A stretch of DNA of 64,000 nucleotides from Amycolatopsis taiwanensis DSM 45107 (GCF_000519205.1 NZ_JAFB01000034.1:41204-105203); one strand, 5' to 3'. Positions 21,201 through 26,292 are shown, counted from the first letter of the stretch. Numbers and translations are program-made. The notes: generated from the sequence alone by a model not told the origin.

Positions 21201-23240
21201 ACACTGTTGAAGACCCGCAACCTGATCGGCTACGGGATCTTCTTCGTGGTGCAGGGCATCGCGATCGGCCTGGGCACGGTGGCTGGTCTGCGGGTCGGCG
21301 GCTACGAACTCGCGATCGCCGGGATGGCCGCCTACATCGTGCGGACCGGGATCAGCACGTTCCGGCACCTGGTGTCCCAATATCTACGGTCGCAGCAAGA
21401 CGCGATTATCGAACGCGCTCAACTGGCCGACACCGACGACGTCAAGATCCTCGCCTGGGCGGCGCACCGCTACGCCCGCAAAGAAGTCCGCTCCCCGGGC
21501 AAACGTGCCGAGGCCGACGGCTTGCTGCTGCAGTTGGTGGCGCTGATGCAGCTGGTGGTGCACGCCCCGCTGGGCACCGCCGCCGACCCGGTGCAGGGCC
21601 GCACCGAAAACCACACCGACCGCGACCGGACCCTGACAGCGTTGTACTCGCTGGGCTGGGACCGGATCAAAGCAGTCACCGGGATGGTCATCGCCGGCGC
21701 GCTACGCACCAGCCGTATCGGAGACCTGCTGCTTCCGCTGACCTGGCAGGCCAACGGTCTCTACCACCTGTACGGACTCCTCACCGCGCAAGATCCCATA
21801 ACGTTGGGGATCAACACCCTCTACCTTGTTGCCGACATTGTGTTCTTCGCCGTCACGCTGCCGGTCGCGATCAACGGGATCTCCGGCTACGACAGCTCTT
21901 CCCGCCCGCTCTACCGCAGGCTCCAACACCTGGCCGGATTCCCGGCACTGGTGATCGCGAACTTCCTGCTACTCGCGAACCAGGCCATCAGCCCCACCCA
22001 CAGCCTGCTGCTGACCATCGCCGCCTACGGCCTGGCCACCAGCTCCTACAACATCACCAAACTCGGATTCGACGCCGAAATCTTTCTTGGCCGCCAACCG
22101 GCCAAGAAAGGCGCCAATGCCGCGTTCATCATGTACACCTCGCTCATGGGCTACGCGCTGGCGGTCCTCGGGCAGTTGCTCGGCGGCACACTCTGGGCCC
22201 TGGTACCCGGCGCGATCACGGCCGTTGCCGGCTTTGCTTATCCGCTGGCCGAACAGACGTGGGAACGAATGAAGAGCCCCACCCGCAACCAGTCCAAGCA
22301 GCGTTGGCTGAACCGCCTCCTCTCCAGCGCGGTCATCGGCGGACTCGCCGCCGTGGCCACGGGGCACCCCGTGGGGCTGGCCATCATGGCCACCGTCGGC
22401 ACCCTCCGCGCCGTGCTCACGACCCTGCGGGCCCACCACCAGCGGACGGCCCAGCGGGCCGACCGCAACGTCGCACGGCCGTGGCGCGACCCCCCGGGCA
22501 ACGGATCACTGGCCGCGGTCGAGGGCTACGAGCTAAGGGGTCCGGACAAGGCCCAGTTCGAGGAACTGGTCGCGCCGCGGATCGAGGGTGCACCGCGGCT
22601 GGAGACGATCATCAATGGTGAGCGTGGACCGCCGCTGGTGCTGGTCGGCCAGGCATCGTTCGGGCGGTTCGGCGACCTGGTCGTGGCCTACACCTTCAAC
22701 GGCGAAGTCGTGATGTCCGTCGAGAACTACACAAGGTTCGATGAGGACTTCCTCGGCCGGGTACTGGAATTCGAGCAGGAATTCCGGATCCGCGGGCATT
22801 CTTCGAGGGACCGCGTGGCCGAGGCCAAGGTCCTGATCGACGAGCTGAACGCAGCGCGGGCACACCGGCTCGCGAACCAGAAACTCGTGGACGACGGCGG
22901 CCTCAATGACGACGAGAAAGCAACGCTCGACCGGTTGCGCAAGATCTTCCCCGATTCCGGCCTCAGGGGTGTGAACAAGCCGGAAGGCGATTTCGAGGAC
23001 CGCAACGGGACGCTGTTCGACGCGATGGGCAGCCCGAAGGCAGCTCAGTACTGGTCGGCGCAACGCCAGAACTTCCTGGACCAGATTCCACGCCACGCGC
23101 AGAAATCGGACTTCGCGGTGGTGGATCTCACCGGCTTCGATCCAGCCCAGACCCAGGAGGTCCTAGACTATGAGGCAGCGCTGTCGCAGGGCCTGCGGAT
23201 CAACATCATCATCATTCAGGACACGAACATTCTGAATTGA
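3111..23240 (+). CDS. Giant polymorphic-toxin-like protein with SecA-like ATPase core and two amidohydrolase-like modules
   Basis: About 6709 residues. The ATG at 3111 is preferred over one 42 bp upstream because AGGTGG lies just before it and the paralog at 1017 starts at the same residue. Order of parts: hydrophobic signal anchor (1-40); two Thr/Pro/Ser/Lys stalks (45-145, 203-277), each followed by an SDSPYVLSPQVVK repeat; beta-rich then alpha-rich regions. A SecA-like motor follows (about 2090-2640) with TGEGKT at 2133-2138, DEAD at 2246-2249, NGRRW, AGMTATG, IATGQAARGFD at 2564-2574 and QFRGRSARKGD at 2598-2608. Amidohydrolase-like module 1 has H3733/H3735, H4018, H4064 and D4130; module 2 has H5376/H5378, H5642, H5688 and D5754. 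Membrane-like segments follow each (about 4375-4720 and 6037-6450). The last ~190 residues are a unique domain, possibly a nuclease toxin (DFAVVDLTGF near the end). Function as a whole is inferred. Confidence 0.85.
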   Translation: MTVARLLRRMLWVFAAGAACGLVLWVLCSVLGTASASAVSNASADGGSSSASKPSSSPSKTPSPKPTPTSTPKPTSSSKSTSSPKSTSTPKPTSSSKSTSSPKSTSTPKSTSSPKSTSSPKSTSTPKPTSTPKPTASPKPTSKAKTPSVTPTKTLTASDSPYVLSPQVVKERAKQAGYKSTADYTKAYNDAAKKKAPDVKASSSPKPTSSPKPTSTPKPTSTPKPTSTPKPTSTPKPTSTPKPTSTPKPTSSPKPTSTPKPTSSPKPTSKAKPSSSPSGVKTPSVTPTKAPAASPLLPKASSKALTGSDSPYVLSPQVVKQRAKQAGYKSTADYTKAYNAAAKKQAAVAKASQQKSAAAKKASAQASKNATRKADQAKGKDPDLRAFNDVINSGRSSLTVVPKIPRFANNKPVNFDDPGSMRVTPKGKKYPKISTTGQLKTGGYYALASDGKGTVSFVSCTTQAECAKSKVSLDAMVGTKQKASILPGGKASSYLPASGKGKNRLPATRASSSNGENLATKVVDTTDKGKPVRVASTDGAHGAIAVHGKDLPKVDTTGPITHRTVAIRPGPSGRTTTTVSGSTVRYKDPKLGEANVPGGGSLKVDAPAKRDQGPTRITLTADEYTNFRKQTGITAKAGQKVKVGTDETKSDTVQMTIGANGRAKDAAVVKGRGEIADTYGNKAKVVTGRDGSTGKGGYAAWVFGPNKNQPGSMTAHAADITVTESDGTVIHDGQFVPKGGKGAVAKTVTDDFGDAKTVRTDTHTLGGVTVVFPDAKGKGGLVACSNPSCVQKGATPGGKVYDYVEPTNGVLATKNPDGSLRYAPGKSRPAYTVDERVAANEHGLGNKSFLPLMSDGRYAGLSDQEKQAYNASLPTITLADRAKAAALQLQDQKKDREFTQSGPLGKDLKTLATLAQDPAKNAKKIAPVVARINKQGFDLLKDGLPAHNALMQVRSNTYTGTPIDAFDQTKAGDRQLIAALVPGYNPKTAPTSQQVTAAKNKVLAMQKREVDALAGLAAAKDPRKADAYRGKLAAAMHDLRGVDAQMLKSWSSDGSKATGTSPNSSTALRKLVDEGKTIDTFDRLAKLPQVRNPKTAADRALAAAVGAGNIYARAKYESATLSKDATANGLKLPSTLLPDLPAALESQAQKANFDNYDGVDWKRVKSLTPREQAVVRVLNAPAKDRDRILDEEAAKLGYDKTQKQYFDIAVRAQDEVRLQQNAMLTDDQRANFAAYATSAFATTSKGTEANNALATAKLLNPTTEAEFWRAYGITGTPKQKEDTLKAMVGQSAVKPDRWEENTAFLPEKFRDHLNTVQREYSPTLLADAMHKSGEMLTLPLMGAVNLAWDAGVGLNNLVGIDLEHDTSTYANGARFVHRAGEDAATAAGNVFPFLTAGTADTVVNGIRQAAYNISGGKYAAPGLTKRAGEDGFEYTSRVYPIAGILPSMLKNDWDRITNWEKAKADFSAHPIFVLADALPITGPVGGALKIGAEAAVRAGAEAGARGAATSALATFARGVADGALKPAEMNRGLPAEWAGRGKGVGEGVRLFQVGGNGTAQVIADSAKWETPEAAAKAAGQATLAKHALNAGQKVGVYGGKAAAIAAQLPARIGAAPFKPFTAAGKVLAREAGEAVGGPIGRTITTLADEGLSQQVIKGASEVSRALAGVRAAGYRKAAEAVENRGVQASQQRIQAANGSRQEPGPAADVGVVRPGRALDEGGVAGPRDAAGPAADVGVVRPGRAPAEGGLAEQHNLTKRWGVAGWLRGRAVRNEVKADSGLAGLNKKNRDLAEAKNRLGMDAPNVFERRGLKPAGGLAARTAVEEAFKAAQDSLLEKKELTEFTRRGLAERDDYPREEQRNEAQLRAAAERRGGWEMVKRELDLLWEARGLLLDDLASRSAFGRLPEHVDVAVQNKIAETKNGNKTGTKTKSGSTGKTKRNNAPVDPQGGGTRPVPLPDTPPRNESVSGNHESSRSRRRDGENSEVRHPGESAGNHQPSDGAEVRPDAQVRPDAQVRPDVEVRPAEVRPDGAEVLPEATERYADDIGQITAEKSGALRKLQDVLNRAEDAESAREAARDYLSKLPENQVAALVFEVLEHMKHTTGKEPDFAVWPEQIAGVKGLLDGRIAQVVTGEGKTIDGLAATATWLLRGGAKDIELWTNNEVNAREFHKELEDFFAHLDSLTGLRFLVGRVREGTTSWWDTFQAHQASVKVGDVRGFMFDAWNNRHTPAAATRSGWADIALFDEADNALVDLLHTMHFKSDQLTRKATPQDQALLAEANAIANRIEPKSEWKDLGHAVLTAEDLRVLRAQEGIELGADSRLKAEVESALSAKLKNGVDWHELQHVVDWKDFNKENRDSQPEYAVKDGRIVILDNEAGVELNGRRWMGSTGGAHSVHTHLEYQNFVAGKGDAARWDLVQVDPAKHEGLTVAQHILGYEKVAGMTATGAGLAAKLSGRDELGAVAVKRHFDNFEERLTDHGTVENLNTASKLANSANDVAKMAKDGRPVLVGIKYITELYEYEQRLIDAGVSPEKIQRMDHFTTAEEAAGMVKRAGEPGVVTIATGQAARGFDIKPQVSDGLHTEINNVYSARLLEQFRGRSARKGDNGSVRQNISLTGDVAQGWRYDRPAEQAVLAPITAGSKEAKFADVLVKAAADRLTRRQDNPRPWDPGKNRKPGGAWYNLSSRSGNDGSSIATGDWGPNLAGIDSAQLASAVAAMTNPNVVVPGVTAETQDRLAHMLNGLTGGDAADPIATLTHAIPGTSLGDVAERVAGLIPQRRFVPGSSAERARLLNDQADAVAEDGENGATRARTLGEDRANAAEKAARARQPEGQPWYLGRKQAAAARTNAARARAQGEAVASAIRANAGRQANAVRAEADARAAQLRAEAAALAASHANPIGNVDHGDSAWAENTLRRVGAPDGVIGAVNGLDQIGRRAFFEISGLPEGEQVAAMDDFVVRHGWDPVLVEAALAVVGQLGRERTAQDRFVAEQAREAETVPSRLLQAGVPLNVVASAGKLDATSRLALLSMQAPGAMKAFNRVHRLGWNKPTRDAVLKAVRAIEAQRVTDEAERTRHQYTSAAALAVLWLARAPSNVTDLVRKLNDQAREAFFAIGDIGLDRRQRGTLDNRDFAQARDQMHALLADNGIGASHGDVSDAVRAVQRVVDQRAGVAVEQQPTAELTAGGDLSTGTPRGPDTSALPPYEPGQTPTRADDPARGGRAAGGVRPSDQRSRGPPSDQRPVANATAQAKVLLPQSRGLLEVADAVAERVVKLRAAMEQARAAYAEALRAIDVDEAHLPWVARQLSALTGFTADADPIVASLATVYQMTPLEVLALVLEPRDVLQKRAVTVPPPGVARQIIGKPADTILGVIAGNRAQLLAAADEAAGRVEEAERDWTAARDEALQQLDEAQRRAIKAGLVPWAVDRVVTDTRHRVVDEGSRPVFDPKPDEPQLAESFGSTGHSAGNLVGARRALAQAVKDAEPSRRRAEREYRAAAAELRLARLKLAGRKSAASGLLRGPLGVEVSDSAAKALKLPVRYVVARRATGETTTAPPKSGSLGERLREVANQVKDDEARLGRAITGFLVAERDRDVAHQVYVEEVREAVVRASDHGTRLREISRSTGLTYTEVTEITRRVASPGTSETPPRYRLPVVDAVLESRAFLGRSGIRAFGRAIGVDAAELMRYFDSLDPNDPDSLQALVDKGVTRGTAAALFRSRLSTKDLSDIHHHLLSYALDLQFLGAGYEGSWSRVAKALKWFKGGSKQSLAEKQLRYREELGDEGRILYSAIRERAFGLAAASGATYYGLINGLRAGLIDKKGLLELQGKLADALIFKMVRELPEDVRWRADAGVVGTRWDIPGAHGYDQLMLMLEGAAKGAEQTADKEAIGQLLGDQANTIYHRDWIAHLQRTVAAAVQIKADLEAKRFTDPQEAARARDLVVAPDGLSAMGQIDFFERLVGNGRTLRALLESVGRSDLADSLPEQPEQVPDMFNPYFLEKMRANEKTGQIMLLHSDNGWAKVGLNGLFESVAPDERGLMPMMALLKHHPEFRNNRLVWAHLGVGNWTYLTVDHINRLDRMLDLFPGLRYDYSWTPLGQYLNDDPAVAERFIEFAVKHQDRLLYGSDGISMMPSAQMWRHFTELEPVFVTIVQRYPDGADIVRKITGGNYVRLMDDAERDTSQRFVDEYFSDYHDAWVELISEFPESFQRAFHERAQRLRQSFEPDPTRALGPGVGPREWGGDWRRNPQIESAIKAYQIVYGGFTLAKAAKVKRSDSVRQRQEKAATGRRNRQERGGLRPVETAEELGMEKTVQALASAHYALKAAEGMTPEQRQELIERVLRDVENTERDRYESAAAMNRLHQLWRRRATMGWTAMTSTAAAGVTAYTMGLTPALTAGAVSLANGVGFVVRSVLTNIKNAHTTDIRITTDALMERERIDFKAINRLAKMYIKLIVRDIKPGGKKFLSEYPGVVQHAAEVMEKIKERTRQFFFDYLATVHFRLPDGVTAKDRRIWATMLFSRWKDYLNRLTGGTVDSVNRLNPQSGTLGRAINAIIAATWAAHFFGHLYQALTTHGLAQWVSAAYLPVDIAFAAATLPAIWSGYDKATSPGLRKLQNLAFTPLTLANAGLTAQFLFAGQWTQAVTAASLTAGTGVLAKMGIKIELKTGRDSAKKGPTATYVAMSAMQSLGMMMLDQSPAMMAAATALALSGPATYLARGAWNRYRAIRPAPRHSFYEGQAPPRAQHLGPPTTPEAGPQPDRTELAPPQTGNERGASNGSPAAVEGYELTGTDKAEFEEFASAEAVGRPRLETVINGERGPPSVLVPRAAFGRTAAGRLLWEGVLAAGPRMLGRIGQLPATARATWSQLAPARRAVRGSAVRAVVGVMGRLVRPVLWKRLFVWPVGPAVVVGGELRAAQAALVEALDRYQAFVLYGAHYWVQQVRHERGLDEAGAVAVVARSMRLPEVWVATRGPFPSHLPISPPPELAMKLVGEDPETQVRMLQDRHHEILRALYHAAARKWKALGDWDDVVPVVDAAIGRAGRNIVWTVPWLAPVVEKLSSAARASLLGLAQFPVREPTSTTAGETVRRPYWVVRWLAGQTRPIRGPPAKLAAKAQELAAARGRAREDEAYSVGRLAEAVAALDARPAWIRDVPAQVLTGELAGALGLPGQVVLAVQAADYLPATTPEALDEAQLLDEDGALDEVRRRMAALVSAAEQERHRLTYARARAQRENASYVEAITPHVVEAFKAGVSLERIVFLAGLTRLEVDEITRGYAPNPAYRTAFVDRVLLPVLRRVAIGVMAVTGRGDEFAELVRGLDLRAEFAALDPGRDDFPQQVNELLTVLGIDLPIDDIRSVGGARLSFERVWDVHFHLWGYDVKINDTVARLAKFLDALAASGHLGLIVVSPIPQRGVGSGPAGQAFYYLTNLVKLVTLFDYQTLRMNGTLTDILLANAIAQLPPHLRWRVIPGISGQRVDDAVGGHPDDAGFYVKLMRILNPIATFLAETTLMKEAVHISLGRQMSRIVTSEYKLWSRQLIAAANLVKQELATGSHRDQLRATLENNPLKALFSDEGGVSRYDVLQILKQDVAGLKTLLEVAGHHRQARVLRTSAPEMYNQRLVGLLKALARTGLVIVLHSDGGDAPMDADGVYTEGPVDDRFTMEFLALLASDPVFKQARIVWAHLGVGTFTELTFAHMDLLQFALDGFPNLYFDVSWNETIRHIKKNPALRERFLDFAVANRDRLLRGSDVVSPESLPHYLRHDHDIESLIRALLARPDGEEIVRLINYGNAARLRREAQKVSEQWVFDEIAWMLEAKAAMAAGEPGAAGEYAATWGPVLDQLPARYSRDVLARHTDLHNAGMRATVDGPSPLLGPGANWRDNRQLTQAIRFLKAMDVATTRGERPAARLRVRALVTALQNMWVDAGAFVRDVWRYRPTQRALPPATDADALGHGQVTTATLIADEQTRLLHDGLTIDDELTHSLHDGFGIDAEAERAGRLGTIRAAVENNERTQLAARAGIKNLVTLLKTRNLIGYGIFFVVQGIAIGLGTVAGLRVGGYELAIAGMAAYIVRTGISTFRHLVSQYLRSQQDAIIERAQLADTDDVKILAWAAHRYARKEVRSPGKRAEADGLLLQLVALMQLVVHAPLGTAADPVQGRTENHTDRDRTLTALYSLGWDRIKAVTGMVIAGALRTSRIGDLLLPLTWQANGLYHLYGLLTAQDPITLGINTLYLVADIVFFAVTLPVAINGISGYDSSSRPLYRRLQHLAGFPALVIANFLLLANQAISPTHSLLLTIAAYGLATSSYNITKLGFDAEIFLGRQPAKKGANAAFIMYTSLMGYALAVLGQLLGGTLWALVPGAITAVAGFAYPLAEQTWERMKSPTRNQSKQRWLNRLLSSAVIGGLAAVATGHPVGLAIMATVGTLRAVLTTLRAHHQRTAQRADRNVARPWRDPPGNGSLAAVEGYELRGPDKAQFEELVAPRIEGAPRLETIINGERGPPLVLVGQASFGRFGDLVVAYTFNGEVVMSVENYTRFDEDFLGRVLEFEQEFRIRGHSSRDRVAEAKVLIDELNAARAHRLANQKLVDDGGLNDDEKATLDRLRKIFPDSGLRGVNKPEGDFEDRNGTLFDAMGSPKAAQYWSAQRQNFLDQIPRHAQKSDFAVVDLTGFDPAQTQEVLDYEAALSQGLRINIIIIQDTNILN
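3265..3545 (+). repeat. Coding repeats, Pro/Thr/Ser/Lys stalk 1
   Basis: Short units of 12 to 18 bp encode variants of PKPTSTPKPTSSPKST and form a low-complexity surface stalk just after the signal anchor of the giant protein. The repeat is in frame and codon wobble differs between units, so it has been kept by selection on the protein. Confidence 0.85.
3716..3940 (+). repeat. Coding repeats, Pro/Thr/Ser/Lys stalk 2
   Basis: This is a second array of PKPTSTPKPTS-type units. Stalks 1 and 2 are each followed by a near-identical block (SDSPYVLSPQVVK, then RAKQAGYKSTADYTKAYN, at 3574-3690 and 4030-4130), so stalk plus block was tandemly duplicated as a unit of about 450 bp. Confidence 0.8.
17448..17616 (+). 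repeat. Linker repeat, copy 1 (inside the giant gene)
   Basis: It encodes residues 4780-4835 (NGSPAAVEGYEL, then RLETVINGERGPPSVLV and AAFGR). The same ~170 bp recurs at 22500. The two copies keep long identical stretches of DNA, so they look like a duplicated module border. Confidence 0.85.
22500..22668 (+). repeat. Linker repeat, copy 2, directly before the C-terminal domain
   Basis: It encodes residues 6464-6519 (NGSLAAVEGYEL, then RLETIINGERGPPLVLV and ASFGR). It sits where polymorphic toxins carry a conserved pre-toxin border, and the sequence after it is unlike the sequence after copy 1. Confidence 0.85.
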
Positions 23241-23258
23241 GTGGAATCGAGTGAGCGG

Positions 23259-23594
23259 ATGTCGTCGATCGTAGCCTTCGACAATGGCGAAGTATTCCTC
23301 AAGAGTGCCACGTTCGACCGGATCATGGAGCAGGCCGGCGGGCTGGTCGCCACGGAGGCCGCCCGCGAGGTGCTGGCGAGCGCCATCGCGGTCGGTGCGT
23401 TGTGGCCGGAGCGAGTCAATGACGCGCAACGGCTGGAGGTCATCCGTGCTGTGTGGACCGCTGCTTCGCAGGTCCGTGCCGAGGCGGCGATCGCACCCTC
23501 CGGTCAACTCGTCGTCGATCAGGTCGACGAGTTGACCGCCGAGTTGCGGCGGCGGTACCCCAAGCTGGGAGGGCATCGTCTGCGACGTCAGTGA
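23259..23594 (+). CDS. Small protein of unknown family; candidate immunity protein
   Basis: 111 residues from the ATG at 23259; a GTG at 23241, touching the stop of the giant gene, is also possible. I do not recognise the family. It is largely helical and acidic in the middle (VATEAAREVLASAIAVGAL, VIRAVWTAASQVRAEAAI) and has no signal peptide or membrane segment, as expected for a cytoplasmic protein. It begins about 18 bp after the giant toxin-like gene on the same strand and probably shares its transcript, the usual place for an immunity gene. The 3' end overlaps the convergent IclR gene by 7 bp. The role is inferred from position only. Confidence 0.6.
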   Translation: MSSIVAFDNGEVFLKSATFDRIMEQAGGLVATEAAREVLASAIAVGALWPERVNDAQRLEVIRAVWTAASQVRAEAAIAPSGQLVVDQVDELTAELRRRYPKLGGHRLRRQ

Positions 23595-24310
23595 ACCGCG
23601 AGGCCGCGGCTGATCTCCCCGGCCGCGCGGAGCACGAGGCCGGGCAGCGCCGATGGTACGGTGCTGCCGATTACCAGTGCGCTGACCGAGGCCACACCCT
23701 GCCCGTCCGGCAGCGGCGCGGGCGCCGCGACGCAGCAGATGCCTGGCAGGACGTCCTCATACTCCACGACCACGGCGTCGTCCTGTCGGAGCCTGTTGCG
23801 CAGCCGGCGCCATTCGGTGGCCGTGTATGCCTCCGGCCGTTCCCGGCGAGGCTGCGATGCGAGAAGCACCTGACCGGCGGCGGTGCGGCTGACCGACGCG
23901 CTGTCGGCCATTACATGAGGCAGTTCGCCGGGTGTGCCACGGGTGGCGCCGACGACCCGCACCCGGTCACCGTCGAGGATGGTCACCGCGATCGCCGCAG
24001 TGCTCAGTCGGGCAAGCGTACGGATCGGCCCGCGCGAGGCCCGCCGCAGCCGTGGGTGAGGCTGCCAGTTCTCGCCGAGCCGCGCCATCAGGTGGCCGAC
24101 GCTGTACTCGGTGCCGTGCCGCTGCACAGCGCCGAGTTCGACCAACTGCGCCAGTAACCGGAAGGTGGTCGCCTTCGGCAACTCGCAGGCGCGCGACAAC
24201 TGGGACAAACCCGCGCCGTCCGGGAACCGGGATAGCGCGTTGAGCACCTGGAAGGCGCCTTCGAGCACCCCCCGGCCTCGCTGCTTCTGACTCGTGTCGA
24301 CGATGCTCAT
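23588..24310 (-). CDS. IclR-family transcriptional regulator
   Basis: The N-terminal winged helix is visible as VLEGAFQVLNALSRFPDGAGLSQLSRACELPKAT in overlapping pieces (about residues 15-50). The effector domain contains RTAAGQVLLAS and a C-terminal CCVAAPAPLPDG region typical of IclR proteins. The Met at 24310 (MSIVDTSQ) is the likely start; an upstream ATG at 24352 would add 14 residues. At about 240 residues it has the normal family length. It faces the giant-gene operon tail to tail, and no metabolic gene lies next to it, so its target cannot be read from context. Confidence 0.85.
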   Translation of the reverse strand: MSIVDTSQKQRGRGVLEGAFQVLNALSRFPDGAGLSQLSRACELPKATTFRLLAQLVELGAVQRHGTEYSVGHLMARLGENWQPHPRLRRASRGPIRTLARLSTAAIAVTILDGDRVRVVGATRGTPGELPHVMADSASVSRTAAGQVLLASQPRRERPEAYTATEWRRLRNRLRQDDAVVVEYEDVLPGICCVAAPAPLPDGQGVASVSALVIGSTVPSALPGLVLRAAGEISRGLAVH

Positions 24311-24518
24311 CTGGCCCCGTGATGTCCGCTGGATTGCTCTCATATCCGGCAAACGCGGCAGCGCGTTACCGGATCATGCGGGGTTTTCATTCGTTCAGCG
24401 GAGCAGGCACACTCTAACGGCCTAACCGAACGGTCGAGAAGTGGTCGTGCGAGCGTCGTTCGGCGTTGACCCCGGCATCGCGGGTACGACCGCAGCGCTC
24501 CCCACACCCAAAGCTGAG

Positions 24519-24532
24519 TGCCCTTTGGGGCA
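24519..24532. promoter_or_regulatory. TGCCC-N4-GGGCA palindrome upstream of the candidate cargo gene
   Basis: TGCCCTTTGGGGCA has both arms intact and lies 88 bp before the start at 24621. A second, imperfect element (TGTCC...GGGCG) follows at about 24541-24553. The same palindrome precedes eCIS units at 27699, 40709 and 47052, with variants at 39883 and 43387. Confidence 0.6.
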
Positions 24533-24620
24533 ATCGATGCTGTCCTAAGGGCGTGGATGGGGTGCTTGTACCCGGTTCCGGAGTGCGGCACAGTCGGCGC
24601 AGAAGCATTAGGGGTGGGCG

Positions 24621-26057
24621 ATGAGCGAATTGGGCTTCGACGCTGATCTTACGAAACGACTACAGCCGAAACAGGAGCGCGCCGACCGACGCCGCGATGA
24701 CGTGGTGGGCGATGCGGCCGTCGCCGGCCGCCCGTCCGTGCTCGGTGTGCGCGGTTTGCTCGGACTGCAACGGTCGGTCGGCAACGCGGTCGTGGGTCGG
24801 CTCGCGGAGGGGAACCGAGCATCGGAGTCTTGGGGGACCAGCACCCGCGGGCCCGTGGCTCCGCGGCCAATCGTCCAGCGAGCCGATGGTTCGGGTACCT
24901 GGAATGCCCCGGAAGACTTCGGTGCCATTGCCGACAAGGGCGCCGCTCGTGTGGCACTGGGCGAGCTGCTCAAAGAGGTGGAAGCTTACCGGGGCACCGA
25001 GATCGGCACGGTGGCACAGCAAACGAAGGTCATTCACGATGCGCTGGCAAGGCAACGGGCGCAACTGATCGGTGAGGGCGCGCTGACCACGCATGAGGCC
25101 GAGCAGTTGAACGGCATTTCAATGGCCTTCGACGGTTTTCTGAACAATGCGCGCAGCGCCGTGGTCGCCGCCGTCAAGGCTGGTCTGAGCGGACTGCTCA
25201 ACCCGCCGGACGTCGGAGAGATCAATGACGCGATCGGGGAGGTCCTGCATGCGTTGTTCGTCAGGCCGGACGAGGACAAGCTGGCGACGGCCAAGGAATA
25301 CCTCGAGCGCACCAAGGGGATCAGCGACAAGGCGAAGTGGGTGGCCGACAAGGCGATGTGGCTGATGACCGACATCGACCAGGCAAGGAAAATATTCCAC
25401 ATCTCCGAGAAACTCGAGAAGTTCGGTGGCCTCATCGAGGAGCTCATCACGATCAAGGACATCGGACGGAACCTGTTGCTGCTGTCGAGCCGGCTCAGTG
25501 GGGACGACAGTTTGCTGGGCGGCGCGGATGCGATCGAGGCCGGCGTGGATCTCGCCGGCCTGGTGGGCAAGCCGCTCATCAATGCGGTTCCGCTGTTCGG
25601 CACCTATTGGACCGACTACCTGGTCCCGCTCACCAAGCGCTGCTGCGAAATTCTGCGCAAGGTCGAGGGCATCGCCGACAAGATCAATCGTGACCGGATG
25701 GCGCAGATGATCAACTGGGTGCCGGTGCCGGGCGGCTGGCGTCCGCAGCCGACCCCTCCCGAGCTCGACCCGAAGACCTACCTGACGATGGAGGGCGGGC
25801 GTGCAGTCTTCGAGTACCTGTACTCGACCCGTGTCGGCAATCAGCCGCCGATGACGCGAGACGTCGAAACGGTCATCATGAGGCACCGGGAAATGCTCGA
25901 GAAGGCGACCGGGACGGAGATCGAACTCGAGGAGCGGACCTGGAACCCGTTGTCGTGGTTCGGTCGACGCCCGGTTGACCTGCCCGGGTGGGTAGCGGCG
26001 AACATCACCACTGTCTGGATGGCCTTCTACGGCGGTGCCGGCCTGGGCCCGATCTGA
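24621..26057 (+). CDS. Candidate eCIS cargo/effector with LQRSxGN motif
   Basis: 478 residues; AGGGGTG precedes the ATG. The charged, probably disordered N-terminus carries LLGLQRSVGNAVVGRL (residues 46-61), nearly the same as LLDLQRSAGNAGVGAL in the DUF4157 protein at 39920. The body is mostly helical, with a long amphipathic region (about 230-300) and two or three moderately hydrophobic stretches (GVDLAGLVGKPLINAVPLFG; a C-terminal WVAANITTVWMAFYGGAGLG), which could suit membrane interaction. No catalytic motif is recognised. The gene stands alone 1.7 kb from the eCIS cluster behind a palindrome shared with it. Cargo function is inferred from the motif and the shared operator, not from homology to a known toxin. 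Confidence 0.6.
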   Translation: MSELGFDADLTKRLQPKQERADRRRDDVVGDAAVAGRPSVLGVRGLLGLQRSVGNAVVGRLAEGNRASESWGTSTRGPVAPRPIVQRADGSGTWNAPEDFGAIADKGAARVALGELLKEVEAYRGTEIGTVAQQTKVIHDALARQRAQLIGEGALTTHEAEQLNGISMAFDGFLNNARSAVVAAVKAGLSGLLNPPDVGEINDAIGEVLHALFVRPDEDKLATAKEYLERTKGISDKAKWVADKAMWLMTDIDQARKIFHISEKLEKFGGLIEELITIKDIGRNLLLLSSRLSGDDSLLGGADAIEAGVDLAGLVGKPLINAVPLFGTYWTDYLVPLTKRCCEILRKVEGIADKINRDRMAQMINWVPVPGGWRPQPTPPELDPKTYLTMEGGRAVFEYLYSTRVGNQPPMTRDVETVIMRHREMLEKATGTEIELEERTWNPLSWFGRRPVDLPGWVAANITTVWMAFYGGAGLGPI

Positions 26058-26292
26058 CCCCCGGCCCGTGCGATTCCACTCCGGACGGTCGCACCGCGGC
26101 GCGTCTTGGGCAAGCGAGAGTTTGCCTCCGGTCCGGTCATCGGACCGACACCTTCCTCGCCGGGCGGCCACCACTCATACTGACGCCGGGAGGGCGACGC
26201 ACAACAGGGCGGCATGGTGGCGATACCGGGATGCCCTGTGGTTCCAGCGGAATCCCAGGTGGACAGTCGGGCAGAACAACGGGGGTGGGTCG

